NCBI RefSeq assembly: GCF_002563655.1
Contig: NZ_PDIY01000001.1
Coordinates: 434,001-498,000 of the forward strand
Source of the DNA: Bacillus sp. es.034
GTDB lineage: Bacteria > Bacillota > Bacilli > Bacillales > Bacillaceae_B
Direction of reading: 5' to 3'
Length of the DNA: 64,000 nt
How positions within the stretch are numbered: the stretch's first letter is position 1; every line of letters begins with the position of its first letter. The notes beneath the pieces are model-generated. The model did no database searches and had not been told where the DNA came from. It was given only the letters and a program-made list of their open reading frames with translations. Of the stretch, positions 6,677 to 15,128 are shown in pieces. A program made the translations under genes and the position numbers.

Positions 6677-8945
6677 ACGTTATAATGCGGTACTCTTTCC
6701 ATTCATCCAGCAATAAATCCTGGTATTTTGGGGTTAAATACCGATCATCGATCAGCCTCAGGACCCCTCTGTCCTCTTCCGAGCGGATAAGTCTTCCTCC
6801 TGATTGAAATACTTTATTCAACCCGGGATATACATAGGCATAATCATACCCATTCATTCCCATGCCATTAAAATAATCCTTGATGATTTCCTGTTCCACA
6901 GAAGGCCGGGGCAGCCCCACCCCTACCACGATTACACCCTTTAACCTGTCTCCTTTTAAATCGATCCCTTCTGAGAAGATCCCTCCCAGTACCGCAAGAC
7001 CGATAACAGGGTGTTCTCTATCAATCCGGAACTCACCGAGGAATTCTTCTCTTTCTCTCTCGCTCATATTAGGCTCCTGAATAAGGACCACAGCGTCCAA
7101 TGATTCTATATTCATTCTGTCATACGCTTCCTGCATATAAGAGTAAGAAGAAAAGAAGACGAGGTAATTCCCTTTGTATCCTTTGAACGTTTCCTCTATG
7201 GAACGCGTAATGATGGGAAGGGTCCGTTCCCTGTCCCTGAACCGGGTGGAAATGGGGTGGATTCCTACCTGCCACTGGTTGTACTGGAACGGGGAAGGAA
7301 TCAGGAATCGATAATCTTCTTCATTCCCCCCGAGCTGCTGAAAATAGTACGAAAACGGATGCAGTGTAGCAGAGAAAAATACCGATGATTGATAAGGACG
7401 TGTAACCTGTTTAATAAGCTTCGATGGATCGATGCAATAAAGTTTCGCTTCTAAATCTTGGGAGCTACGATCAATGACAAAGCGATGTTCTTCGGAGTAA
7501 AGGTTTGAAATCCTCACAAAACTGATGCTGTCGAAATACAGCTGCATAAATCCCTCCGACCACTCCCTGCCCGTTTCCCCCAGACACTGTTCAGCTATTT
7601 CAATGAAGCTTACAACCGACTCAACGAGTTGATCATCCAATTTGGCCCTGATGTCAGCACCCTCTTCTTTTTTCAATCGCAGAAACTGCTTATTAACTGC
7701 ATTAATTCCCTGCCTCAATCCATCATGATCAGGGTATTGCTTTTTGATTTGTAAGAAAGCAGACTTTTTCAGGGAGGCAGAATACATTTCCCTTCCCCTG
7801 CCTACGAGATTATGGGCCTCGTCTATGAGCAGATTCGTCCTTTTTTTACTTTCATCGCTCATTCTTTTCAAGGAAACCCTGGGGTCGAAGATATAGTTAT
7901 AATCGCAAATGACTCCGTCCACCAAGTAGGAAAGATCGATGGAATATTCAAAAGGACACACCTTATGCTTTTTCGCGTAGGATTCGAGGATCGGACGCGT
8001 GAGGATGGTTTCTCTGGTCAAAATATCAATCAGCGCTTCGTTTATGCGATCATAATAACCGTTTGCAAATTCACAATACTCCTTCTGACAAATCGTTTCT
8101 TCTTTAAAGCAGATTTTATCTTTTGCCGTGATCGTAACCGTCCTGTGGGCCAAACCCTCTTTTTCCAAAAGAAGAAGAGCTTCTTCTGCCACTGTACGGG
8201 TGATCGTTTTTGCCGTCACATAAAACCACTTGCTATTCCCTTCTGCCATTGCTTTTATGGTAGGAAACAGGGTCGAAATGGTTTTCCCTGTTCCCGTCGG
8301 AGCATTGGCATAAAGGGATTTCGATTCTGATACTGTTTTATATACGGCACCTGCGAGTTTTTTCTGTCCTTTACGATAGGAAGGATACGGAAATATCAGG
8401 TCCGTGACACTTTTCATTTTGTTTTCTTCATTTGTCAGGATCACAGTGGCAAACGGTGTGTAAGCAACCAGGGTTCCATTCACGATGCGTTCAAGCTCTT
8501 CAGTGGAATACATTTGCTTGAATGACTTCGTTCTTTCTGATTCCACCTCGATATAGGTTAATTGAACACCCACATTGGTCAGCTGCCTTTCCTTTGCCAG
8601 CAGGTATGCATAGCATTCTCCCTGAGCCCAGTGGACGCGGCTTCCTTCTTCAATCAAGTCCAGTTTTTTTGCCGTCGATTTGATTTCCTCCACGGTCACC
8701 TCTCCGTCATCATAGTGAATGCCATCACAACGACCTTCGAGTTGATAGACCAGACCACCCGCTTCTTTCTCCCCTTTCAGGAAGACTTCCTTTTCATCGC
8801 CTTCTTTATATTGTTTCTGCAGTTTCTGATGGAGTCTTGTGCCGGTGACCATAGAGGAACGAGCCTGAAATCTCAGATCGATGCTTCCTTCCTTATACAC
8901 AAACTCCACTAACTCCCTGATGGATACCTTCATGGTTTTCTTCAA
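6675..8945 (-). CDS. XPD/DinG-type Fe-S helicase with N-terminal PD-(D/E)XK-like domain
   Basis: A large superfamily 2 helicase of about 756 residues. An N-terminal region with GRCDGIHYDDG followed by EEIKST looks like a PD-(D/E)XK nuclease or Cas4-like fold. Then come Walker A APTGTGKT (near residue 218), four cysteines in the XPD Fe-S position (CF..ETICQKEYC, later KVCPFE), the DEAH box LIDEAH and motif VI SGGRLIRSEEDRG. It probably unwinds DNA 5'-3' in repair. The start is uncertain: a GTG at 8957 abuts the GGAGG site, a TTG at 8945 is well spaced and chosen, and the first ATG is at 8933. Confidence 0.9.
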   Translation of the reverse strand: MKKTMKVSIRELVEFVYKEGSIDLRFQARSSMVTGTRLHQKLQKQYKEGDEKEVFLKGEKEAGGLVYQLEGRCDGIHYDDGEVTVEEIKSTAKKLDLIEEGSRVHWAQGECYAYLLAKERQLTNVGVQLTYIEVESERTKSFKQMYSTEELERIVNGTLVAYTPFATVILTNEENKMKSVTDLIFPYPSYRKGQKKLAGAVYKTVSESKSLYANAPTGTGKTISTLFPTIKAMAEGNSKWFYVTAKTITRTVAEEALLLLEKEGLAHRTVTITAKDKICFKEETICQKEYCEFANGYYDRINEALIDILTRETILTRPILESYAKKHKVCPFEYSIDLSYLVDGVICDYNYIFDPRVSLKRMSDESKKRTNLLIDEAHNLVGRGREMYSASLKKSAFLQIKKQYPDHDGLRQGINAVNKQFLRLKKEEGADIRAKLDDQLVESVVSFIEIAEQCLGETGREWSEGFMQLYFDSISFVRISNLYSEEHRFVIDRSSQDLEAKLYCIDPSKLIKQVTRPYQSSVFFSATLHPFSYYFQQLGGNEEDYRFLIPSPFQYNQWQVGIHPISTRFRDRERTLPIITRSIEETFKGYKGNYLVFFSSYSYMQEAYDRMNIESLDAVVLIQEPNMSEREREEFLGEFRIDREHPVIGLAVLGGIFSEGIDLKGDRLKGVIVVGVGLPRPSVEQEIIKDYFNGMGMNGYDYAYVYPGLNKVFQSGGRLIRSEEDRGVLRLIDDRYLTPKYQDLLLDEWKEYRIIT

Positions 8946-9046
8946 CGGACGTTTCACCTCCAGTTTTCAAAGGAATTGATGATTCTAACTGTTTTCAGTT
9001 GTACATATACATTAGACAAGCTGTTCGGAACGGAGGATTCGGGAGA

Positions 9047-9646
9047 ATGAAGGCAAGATTCATCTTTTATTGCATTGGATTACTATCTCTATCATTAGGG
9101 GTGTCACTTATTATCAAAGGGGATTTGGGAGCAGCTCCCTGGGATGCACTCGCCGTCGGGGAATCCACCCTGCTTCACCTTTCGGTCGGTACATGCATTT
9201 TCATGAATGGATGCATTCTCATCCTCATAAACGCATTTTTATTAAAAGAAGGTATCCAATGGTTAGCCGCCCTCTCCATCTTTGTGATTGGAATGATGGT
9301 TGATTACTGGATCACGTCCGGACTTAGAACAATGGAACCCATTGGATTTGTTCAACAATTATCTTTTGTCTTGATCGGCATCCTGCTTCTCGGGATTGGA
9401 ATCTCCATCTATCTTCAAGCCAAGCTCCCTTCAAGCCCCATGGATACCTTCATGGTGGCGATCCATCACCGTTTCGGGTTAAACTTGCGCAATTCCCGCT
9501 TGTTAAATGAAGCGATTGCCATCACCCTCGCCATGGTCTTCCACGGGGCAGTAGGCATCGGAACGGTCATTGTCGCCTGCACCTTAGGATTTATCATTCA
9601 TATCTTCTATCCTATCATGGAACGTATGTACGGGAAATGGAGCTGA
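9047..9646 (+). CDS. YczE/YyaS/YitT-family membrane protein
   Basis: A 199-residue integral membrane protein with about five hydrophobic helices. The N-terminal LGVSLIIKGDLGAAPWDAL and the later LPSSPMDTFM motif are typical of the YczE/YyaS family. B. subtilis YczE affects antibiotic production; the biochemical role of the family is unclear. The ATG at 9047 has GGAGG 10 nt upstream. It stands alone between divergent helicase and convergent kinase genes. Confidence 0.82.
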   Translation: MKARFIFYCIGLLSLSLGVSLIIKGDLGAAPWDALAVGESTLLHLSVGTCIFMNGCILILINAFLLKEGIQWLAALSIFVIGMMVDYWITSGLRTMEPIGFVQQLSFVLIGILLLGIGISIYLQAKLPSSPMDTFMVAIHHRFGLNLRNSRLLNEAIAITLAMVFHGAVGIGTVIVACTLGFIIHIFYPIMERMYGKWS

Positions 9647-9663
9647 GGGATTTTTTAATTCAA

Positions 9664-9697
9664 CAAAAAAACACTTAGTCCTTTCCCTAAGCGTTTT
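9664..9697. terminator. Bidirectional terminator
   Basis: AAACACTTAG pairs with CTAAGCGTTT, flanked by an A tract on the left. It overlaps the stop of the convergent kinase gene. Confidence 0.8.
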
Positions 9698-10991
9698 GAT
9701 CATTCATATAAGCATTGGCAAGATTCGATTCAAATGTAGCAGGCTGATGTAACGGCAGGCTTATCGTTGCCACCGTTCCTTTATTCACAATGCTTGAATA
9801 ATGGACATGCCCACCCATGGCAGCGATGATCCGCATGGACACGGATGTACCGAGACCGGTCCCCTGTTCCTTAGTGGTGAAGAAGAGTGTTCCGATTCGT
9901 GCGATCTGTTCTTTCGTCATGCCTTTGCCTGTATCCGTTACGGTGATGATCACCTGTGTATGGGTGACTTCCAGATGTATGGTGACACTGCCTTGGGGAG
10001 GGGTTGCCTCAATGGCGTTCTTGATGATATTGATGAATGCTTGTTTCAATTTATTCCGATCTGTCAATAAGTACCCGTCTTCCTTCAAGTCCGCCTCAAG
10101 ATAAACCCCTTCCTTCAATGCGTAGGCATTAAGAAGAACGGTGACATCTGAAAGAACTTCTTTGACATTGATCTTCTCGACCTTTTCAAGCTCCGGCTTG
10201 GCAAAGTTCAAATAATCATTGATGATGTCCTCTGCCCTCCCCAATTCACTCAGTACGATCTTCAGATATTCTTCATGATCACCTTTAACCTGCTTTTTCA
10301 TTAATTGAAGGAACCCTTTCACAACGGTCAGGGGATTGCGCACTTCATGAGCAATGGAGGCGGCGAGTTCACCAAGAGTATTGAGTTTCTCCGACTTCAT
10401 GATTTCTTCCCGCATAATCTTCTTTTCAATCATCCATTCATTCAGTTGAGCTGCTAGTCCCACTCCGAGCACCTGAATCCCGCCGAAAATAAGGACATAG
10501 ATCCCCATCTCCTGGTTACCCGATACCGGGACACCGGATATGAAGGAAAAGGAAAGCAGAATGCCGAGCATGACCAGAGCCGGCCAAAAACCCAGCAACA
10601 CAGCAAATGTCACTCGTTTTCGTGGAGGGAATGACCAGAAACGATTGGAAATCAAGAATGGCAGGATCCCCGCCAGGAAAGCACTGATGAATCCGAAGAC
10701 AATCGCATCACCTCCGTGGATGATACGTGCAGCCAGGATAAACATGAAGACGATGACCCCGGATCGCCTTCCCCCGTACAGCATGGATAGAACCAATGGA
10801 ATATACCTGAAATCCCAGTACAACCCAAAACTTTCATAAGCGAAAATCAAACACATAAATGCGGCGATCCCATGTAATACACCAATGAAAACAGGGGATT
10901 TCCCCAGCCTGTGATTTTCCAGGAGAGAGGTTTGAATGAGAACAGGAGCCAATATAATCAGTACATGTAATAATAATTTCTCAATCAGCAT
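9687..10991 (-). CDS. Membrane sensor histidine kinase, KinB-like
   Basis: This 434-residue kinase has six N-terminal membrane helices and no large extracellular domain, then a HisKA domain with phospho-acceptor His at about 215 (IAHEVRNPLTVVKGF), an N-box NIIKNAIEA, DTGKGM and the G2 loop GTGLG. The layout matches the sporulation kinase KinB, which feeds the Spo0A phosphorelay. No response regulator is adjacent, as expected for an orphan phosphorelay kinase. The ATG at 10991 follows GGGAGA; an upstream TTG at 11009 is less likely. Whether it truly acts on Spo0F is inferred. Confidence 0.88.
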   Translation of the reverse strand: MLIEKLLLHVLIILAPVLIQTSLLENHRLGKSPVFIGVLHGIAAFMCLIFAYESFGLYWDFRYIPLVLSMLYGGRRSGVIVFMFILAARIIHGGDAIVFGFISAFLAGILPFLISNRFWSFPPRKRVTFAVLLGFWPALVMLGILLSFSFISGVPVSGNQEMGIYVLIFGGIQVLGVGLAAQLNEWMIEKKIMREEIMKSEKLNTLGELAASIAHEVRNPLTVVKGFLQLMKKQVKGDHEEYLKIVLSELGRAEDIINDYLNFAKPELEKVEKINVKEVLSDVTVLLNAYALKEGVYLEADLKEDGYLLTDRNKLKQAFINIIKNAIEATPPQGSVTIHLEVTHTQVIITVTDTGKGMTKEQIARIGTLFFTTKEQGTGLGTSVSMRIIAAMGGHVHYSSIVNKGTVATISLPLHQPATFESNLANAYMNDQNA

Positions 10992-11085
10992 CGAAATGTC
11001 TCCCAGCAAAAAGTATTACTTTACACATACGACAAAATTTAGATAAATCCTTTCTCAATAGACATAAAATAACGAAAAAAGTCAT

Positions 11086-11124
11086 AGGGACAGACCTCGG
11101 CACTTCTGCCAGAGGTCCGTCCCT
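11086..11124. repeat. REP-like hairpin, GGGACNGACCT family
   Basis: AGGGACAGACCTCGG and CCAGAGGTCCGTCCCT form an imperfect inverted repeat with an 8-nt loop. It lies just past the 3' end of the HTH/F1-beta-like gene and is followed on the minus strand by a T-run, so it may also terminate that gene. Related copies are at 25960-25991, 54055-54070, 58343-58506 and 62838-62879. Confidence 0.65.
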
Positions 11125-11134
11125 CTATTGATGG

Positions 11135-12184
11135 TTAATTCAATCGCCCTTTATAGGTGAGGTCTTTGGGATCGAGGTGGTTGTAGTTGCCCTGGAGTAT
11201 GTTCTCTATGTCCCCGATGGTTTGCTTTATCTGAACACTTTGTCCTTTCACCTTGGTGAATTCCTCCGCTACATAGAAAGGCTGGCTCAAGTATGCTTCG
11301 AGTCTCTCCCCTATTTCGAACAGCTTAAGGTCTGTGTCGGGGATTTTATCCTTGCCGATCGTATTCATCAAAACGCGGATTTCTTTATATCTCCTTAACA
11401 CTTTCTTTGCCTTCTTGTGGGTCGCGGCATGGCTTGCATCCAACGCTTCGTCTTCGAGCAGGACGGACGTTGATTGAACGGGGTGAATGGCCGGGTACAG
11501 CCCACGGGTAGCGAGATCTATGTCGAAATAACACAGGGTATCAAGTGGACCAAACGGGTCATCTTCATCGACTGCTTCTCCGCTTGGATCAAACAGGATG
11601 GTGGTGATGTCCGGATAGCCCTCTGCTTCGAGCCTCTCTCTCAATTCATACAGCTTCCCTGAGACGATAAACGAACGATCAACATACAAGAGAATGCTTT
11701 CCTTGTCATCCACCAATGAAACCTCCGCAAAGGCATCATCGATCGTGTGGCATTTCGCATCGACGAATCCTTCAAGGTCACTTAATCCGGGATAGGTTTG
11801 ATCCGGAGTTAATAAAATGGCATGATAACCCTTCTCTTTCAACACTTGTGTCATTTCAGCCAAAACGACAAATTGGCCGATTTGGGATCTCGCAACGAAT
11901 CCGTTGGTCCCTCCCTGAACAATGGGTGCAAATAAATCAAGCGGTTTAATCCCCGTTTCAATCATACTTACTTTCCCTCCTTGAATAATTAATTCATCGA
12001 GCGTACAATTCGCCAGGTTTGCAAGAGTCACGATTGTTTTCACCTCGGCGCGTCCCACCGATATTTTCCCTGTACACAGATTTGACACAGTGGCCGGCCT
12101 TAATCCCACCGTTTTGGCCGCAGATGTGAGATTCGGTACACGCTTACGCAGCAATGAAACATTTAACCTTAAATGATCTTTCAT
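11135..12184 (-). CDS. HTH protein fused to an F1-ATPase beta-like pseudo-ATPase domain
   Basis: Residues 1-67 form an XRE-like helix-turn-helix (HTH about 19-40, ending LANLANCTLDELI). Residues 76-349 follow the F1-ATPase beta nucleotide-binding and C-terminal domains in order: ETGIKPLDLFAP (76-87), Walker B-like ILLYVD (164-169), GLYPAIHPVQSTS (228-240), RYKE (265-268), LSQPFYVAEEFT (299-310) and the ILQGNYNHL end. The P-loop is lost: where beta has GGAGVGKT this has VARSQIGQ (97-104), and the catalytic-Glu segment is gone. It is therefore probably a ligand-sensing or oligomerising regulator, not a motor. Four phased palindromes precede it, suggesting autoregulation. No ATP synthase genes are nearby. 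Confidence 0.88.
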   Translation of the reverse strand: MKDHLRLNVSLLRKRVPNLTSAAKTVGLRPATVSNLCTGKISVGRAEVKTIVTLANLANCTLDELIIQGGKVSMIETGIKPLDLFAPIVQGGTNGFVARSQIGQFVVLAEMTQVLKEKGYHAILLTPDQTYPGLSDLEGFVDAKCHTIDDAFAEVSLVDDKESILLYVDRSFIVSGKLYELRERLEAEGYPDITTILFDPSGEAVDEDDPFGPLDTLCYFDIDLATRGLYPAIHPVQSTSVLLEDEALDASHAATHKKAKKVLRRYKEIRVLMNTIGKDKIPDTDLKLFEIGERLEAYLSQPFYVAEEFTKVKGQSVQIKQTIGDIENILQGNYNHLDPKDLTYKGRLN

Positions 12185-12200
12185 GGTAAATATCCCCTCC

Positions 12201-12281
12201 TTACTTTATAAGGTAATCTATTTTACTTTAAAAAGCAATACTTTTTATTTTAAAACGTAATTTTTTTACTTTTAAAAGTAA
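12201..12281. promoter_or_regulatory. Phased array of four TTACTTTTAAAAGTAA-type palindromes
   Basis: 16-bp sites at 12201-12216, 12223-12238, 12245-12260 (degenerate) and 12266-12281 (perfect palindrome) have centres 22, 22 and 21 bp apart, that is, two helical turns. The first touches the ribosome site of the HTH/F1-beta-like gene, and a TTGACC -35-like hexamer for that gene lies at 12287-12292. The array also sits about 130-200 bp upstream of the divergent phosphodiesterase. This looks like a cooperative operator on one DNA face. Confidence 0.75.
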
Positions 12282-12407
12282 TATTTGGTCAATTACCTTT
12301 ATTCTTCTTTTATATTAATCTAATTTTCTCTTATATTATTGTCCTAAATAAACAAGGTCGTACTTATAATAAAAAATAAGATCTTTTAACTAAAAGGATG
12401 AACGCAG

Positions 12408-13340
12408 ATGAAAAATACGAAGCTACCCGAAACGTCTAAAAAACAGCGCATCGTCATCGAGATGATGGTCGCTTTCTTTGTCCTGTTCACAATCATCGTG
12501 TACTGGCTGCCAGTTGAAAAGGCCACACCACCGCCTTTCTTGCAAAAGGAAAACGAGCGTCCCCTTGTCATTGCCCATCAGGGAGGAAAATATCTTGCAC
12601 CCGGGAATACCATTAAAGCGTTCCAAAATGCCGTGGATCTTGGAGCCGACGTCATCGAAACAGATATACATATTACCAAAGACGGCCATTTGGTAACGAT
12701 TCATGATCCCACAGTTGATGCGACAACGGACGGACGTGGATATGTAAAAGATTACACATTGAAAGAGCTCCAACGGCTTGATGCGGCGTACTATTTCCAA
12801 GATCTGAAGGGGGAGTACTCCTTTCGGGGAAAACATATATATGTCCCCACCCTTGAAGAAGTATTTCAGCGGTTTCCCGATATGAGGATCAATATTGAAG
12901 TGAAAGACGACAACCCTGAAGAACGGACAGAGGAAATTGTACAGAAGTTAATGAAACTGATTGAAGAATACAATATGGAGGATAAAGTCCTCATCGCCTC
13001 ATTCGATCAGGACATCATTAATTTGGTTGAATCTTCTTCTCAAGGAAGGATTGCCACACAAGGAGGCAGACAGGAAGCAAAGAAGTTCGTCATCCTGCAC
13101 AAATTGTTCCTGAGAAACCTTTATAAAACGAATGTCGACGCCTTTCAACTTCCCCTTCAAGAAGGAAACCTTGACCTGACACAATCGATTCTGATCTCAG
13201 GAGCCCATCGCATCGGCCTTCAGGTACATTATTGGACCGTCAACGACAGGGAAACCATGGAAAGACTTATAAACCTTGGTGCAGACGGCATCATTACGGA
13301 TCGACCTGATTTATTATTGAACATACTGGGGAAAAGATAA
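12408..13340 (+). CDS. Membrane-anchored glycerophosphodiester phosphodiesterase
   Basis: A 310-residue protein with one N-terminal membrane helix (about 17-34) and an extracytoplasmic GDPD barrel. Visible metal and active-site elements are H57 (IAHQGG), the E84/D86 pair in DVIETDIH, and H99 (IHDPTVD), with EVKDD later. The usual HRG is HQG and ENT is GNT, a variant found in some GDPDs. It should release glycerol-3-phosphate from phospholipid head-group diesters or teichoic-acid material outside the membrane. It is divergent from the HTH/F1-beta-like regulator, which may control it. Confidence 0.9.
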   Translation: MKNTKLPETSKKQRIVIEMMVAFFVLFTIIVYWLPVEKATPPPFLQKENERPLVIAHQGGKYLAPGNTIKAFQNAVDLGADVIETDIHITKDGHLVTIHDPTVDATTDGRGYVKDYTLKELQRLDAAYYFQDLKGEYSFRGKHIYVPTLEEVFQRFPDMRINIEVKDDNPEERTEEIVQKLMKLIEEYNMEDKVLIASFDQDIINLVESSSQGRIATQGGRQEAKKFVILHKLFLRNLYKTNVDAFQLPLQEGNLDLTQSILISGAHRIGLQVHYWTVNDRETMERLINLGADGIITDRPDLLLNILGKR

Positions 13341-13501
13341 TATTTTCTTCTCTGTGAAAAGTGAATGTTATAAAGATTCCTCACCAAAAACCTACAAAAA
13401 AATTACAAATATAATGGTAATGTCAGTACTATTGACCTATATAAGTGTTTGTCACTCTCTGTTAGGCTTAAATTAAGTCAAATGACGAAAGAAGAATAAA
13501 T

Positions 13502-13828
13502 ATGACAGTAAATGTGTTTTTAGACGATTACCGACACTGTCCCCAAGGGTACATTCTTGCGAAAGACATCGATGAATGTATTGACCTGCTTCTTAATTTT
13601 TCTATCGCTCATCTTTCACTGGATCACGACTTAGAGAGTAAGACACGTAATGGTTTAATGCTCGTCCACTATATGGTGGAAAAACAGCTATTTGCAGAAA
13701 GAATCACGATTCATTCCGCAAACTCTGGTGCGGGCAAAAGAATGTTCAAGTATTTAAAAGAGGCACAGAACGACCGGAAGATGCCTCAGTCCATCCAAAT
13801 CCTATTACGGCCATTGCCTCTAAGATGA
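13502..13828 (+). CDS. Cyclic-phosphate-processing receiver-like (cREC) protein
   Basis: This 108-residue single-domain protein has VFLDDYRHCP at the N-terminus, a central HLSLDHDL and a later TIHSANSGAGKRM. That pattern fits the receiver-like family predicted, mainly from genome context, to process cyclic phosphates. It lacks a kinase partner or output domain. The ribosome site is weak (AAGAAG), suggesting low expression. It is monocistronic, with its own terminator. The biochemical function is unproven. Confidence 0.78.
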   Translation: MTVNVFLDDYRHCPQGYILAKDIDECIDLLLNFSIAHLSLDHDLESKTRNGLMLVHYMVEKQLFAERITIHSANSGAGKRMFKYLKEAQNDRKMPQSIQILLRPLPLR

Positions 13829-13842
13829 GTTATCATATATAG

Positions 13843-13871
13843 AGAACTGTTCCCTGAACAGTTCTTTTTTT
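13843..13871 (+). terminator. Intrinsic terminator
   Basis: AGAACTGTTC pairs with GAACAGTTCT around CCT, followed by a run of T. Confidence 0.92.
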
Positions 13872-13943
13872 GTCAATTTATTTAATTTGGTTTTTTCTTA
13901 CTCTATAATAGGTAATAGCGATTTTATTAAAGAGGGGCTTCTT

Positions 13944-15017
13944 ATGGGTTTTTTGAAAAGATTTCAATTTGTCGGGGGAAGGATTGCTAAAACGGGACTT
14001 GCCGTTTTCCTTACTGCTCTCGTATGTGAACTATTAAACTGGCCGGCGACCTTTGCCGTCATAACCGCCATCGTCACCATCGAACCGACGGCTGCAAATT
14101 CAATCAAGAAAGCCTATGTCCGCTTTCCGGCATCGGCTATCGGTGCATTATTTGCCGTGATCATCACTCATACGTTAGGGGACCATGCCCTTACCTATGC
14201 TCTGGTCGCGCTTCTGACGATCATCACCTGTCATAAGCTTCATCTGGGTGCGGGAATCCTGGTCGCTACACTAACGGGAATCGCCATGATTCCCACGATC
14301 CATGATCACTACGTGGCGACGTTTTTCATCCGCCTTGGAACGACTACCATCGGACTGATTGTATCGACTTTGGTCAATCTGTGGATCCTTCCACCTAAGT
14401 ATAGCAGCACGATTTCAACCAATATTCATAATCTCTATTTCAAAACAGGGAATCTGTTGGAAAGAAGGGGCTCTGAAGTACTCCAGAACCATTCTCTGCA
14501 CAGAGAGACGAAATTGATATTCAATGATATTTTAAGAGAGATTGATTTGACGGATACCCTTTGCGAATATCAGAAAGAAGAATGGAAGCTCCACCGCTCC
14601 AACCGTCAGGAAATGCGCTGTTTCCATTATGAATATAAGAAGCTGAACATCTTGAGACAAATCCTTTTTCATATCGGAAACATCATCTATCTCCCCGTTC
14701 ACTATTCTTTCAGTGAAGAGGAGAAAGATCGAATCATGGATGCAACATTAAGCTTAAAAGGAATCATGCACCATCCTTCATTTGAAATTCCAGATCAGCA
14801 TTTCACCCTTATGAAGAATTTATTGGAGGAATTCTGGGAGGACCAGGAGGGGCTTCATATGAAACCATTTCAATCCATGAAGCATCACTTCTCCTGTGAA
14901 ACCATCATGCTTTATGAACTGTTATCCATTCATGATCTTGTTGAAGAGTTGCGTGAGATCCACGTCCTTGAGGAACAGCATCGTAACGTATTGGAAAAAG
15001 CACTGTACCCGGAATGA
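13944..15017 (+). CDS. Aromatic acid exporter (ArAE/FUSC-like) family protein
   Basis: A 357-residue protein with an N-terminal membrane half of about five to six helices (KTGLAVFLTALVCELL onward, with ITAIVTIEPTAANSIKKA) and a charged helical cytosolic half. This is the UPF0421/YgaE-type ArAE layout. The TAANSIKKA motif after TM2 is characteristic. The family is thought to export aromatic acids or similar anions; the substrate here is unknown. The ATG at 13944 is 6 nt after AGAGGGG. Confidence 0.85.
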   Translation: MGFLKRFQFVGGRIAKTGLAVFLTALVCELLNWPATFAVITAIVTIEPTAANSIKKAYVRFPASAIGALFAVIITHTLGDHALTYALVALLTIITCHKLHLGAGILVATLTGIAMIPTIHDHYVATFFIRLGTTTIGLIVSTLVNLWILPPKYSSTISTNIHNLYFKTGNLLERRGSEVLQNHSLHRETKLIFNDILREIDLTDTLCEYQKEEWKLHRSNRQEMRCFHYEYKKLNILRQILFHIGNIIYLPVHYSFSEEEKDRIMDATLSLKGIMHHPSFEIPDQHFTLMKNLLEEFWEDQEGLHMKPFQSMKHHFSCETIMLYELLSIHDLVEELREIHVLEEQHRNVLEKALYPE

Positions 15018-15043
15018 TGATTAAATCCAATTACAAAAAGAAA

Positions 15044-15102
15044 AAATCCGAACGAATTCGATATTCAATAATGGATGTCGAAAGATCGTTCGGATTTCTT
15101 TT
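15044..15102. terminator. Long bidirectional terminator
   Basis: AAATCCGAACGA (15044-15055) pairs with TCGTTCGGATTT (15086-15097), with a smaller inner stem and A/T tracts outside. It separates convergent genes. Confidence 0.8.
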
Positions 15103-15128
15103 GTCTGAAAAGCATTTGTCTAAAAGCC

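Noticed and set aside
7812-8330. Plus-strand frame of 172 codons opposite the helicase
   Set aside because: Antisense shadow within the helicase Walker and Fe-S region with no start signal.
11135-12184. A true ATP synthase beta subunit
   Set aside because: The P-loop and catalytic Glu are missing, an HTH precedes the domain and no other atp genes are nearby.
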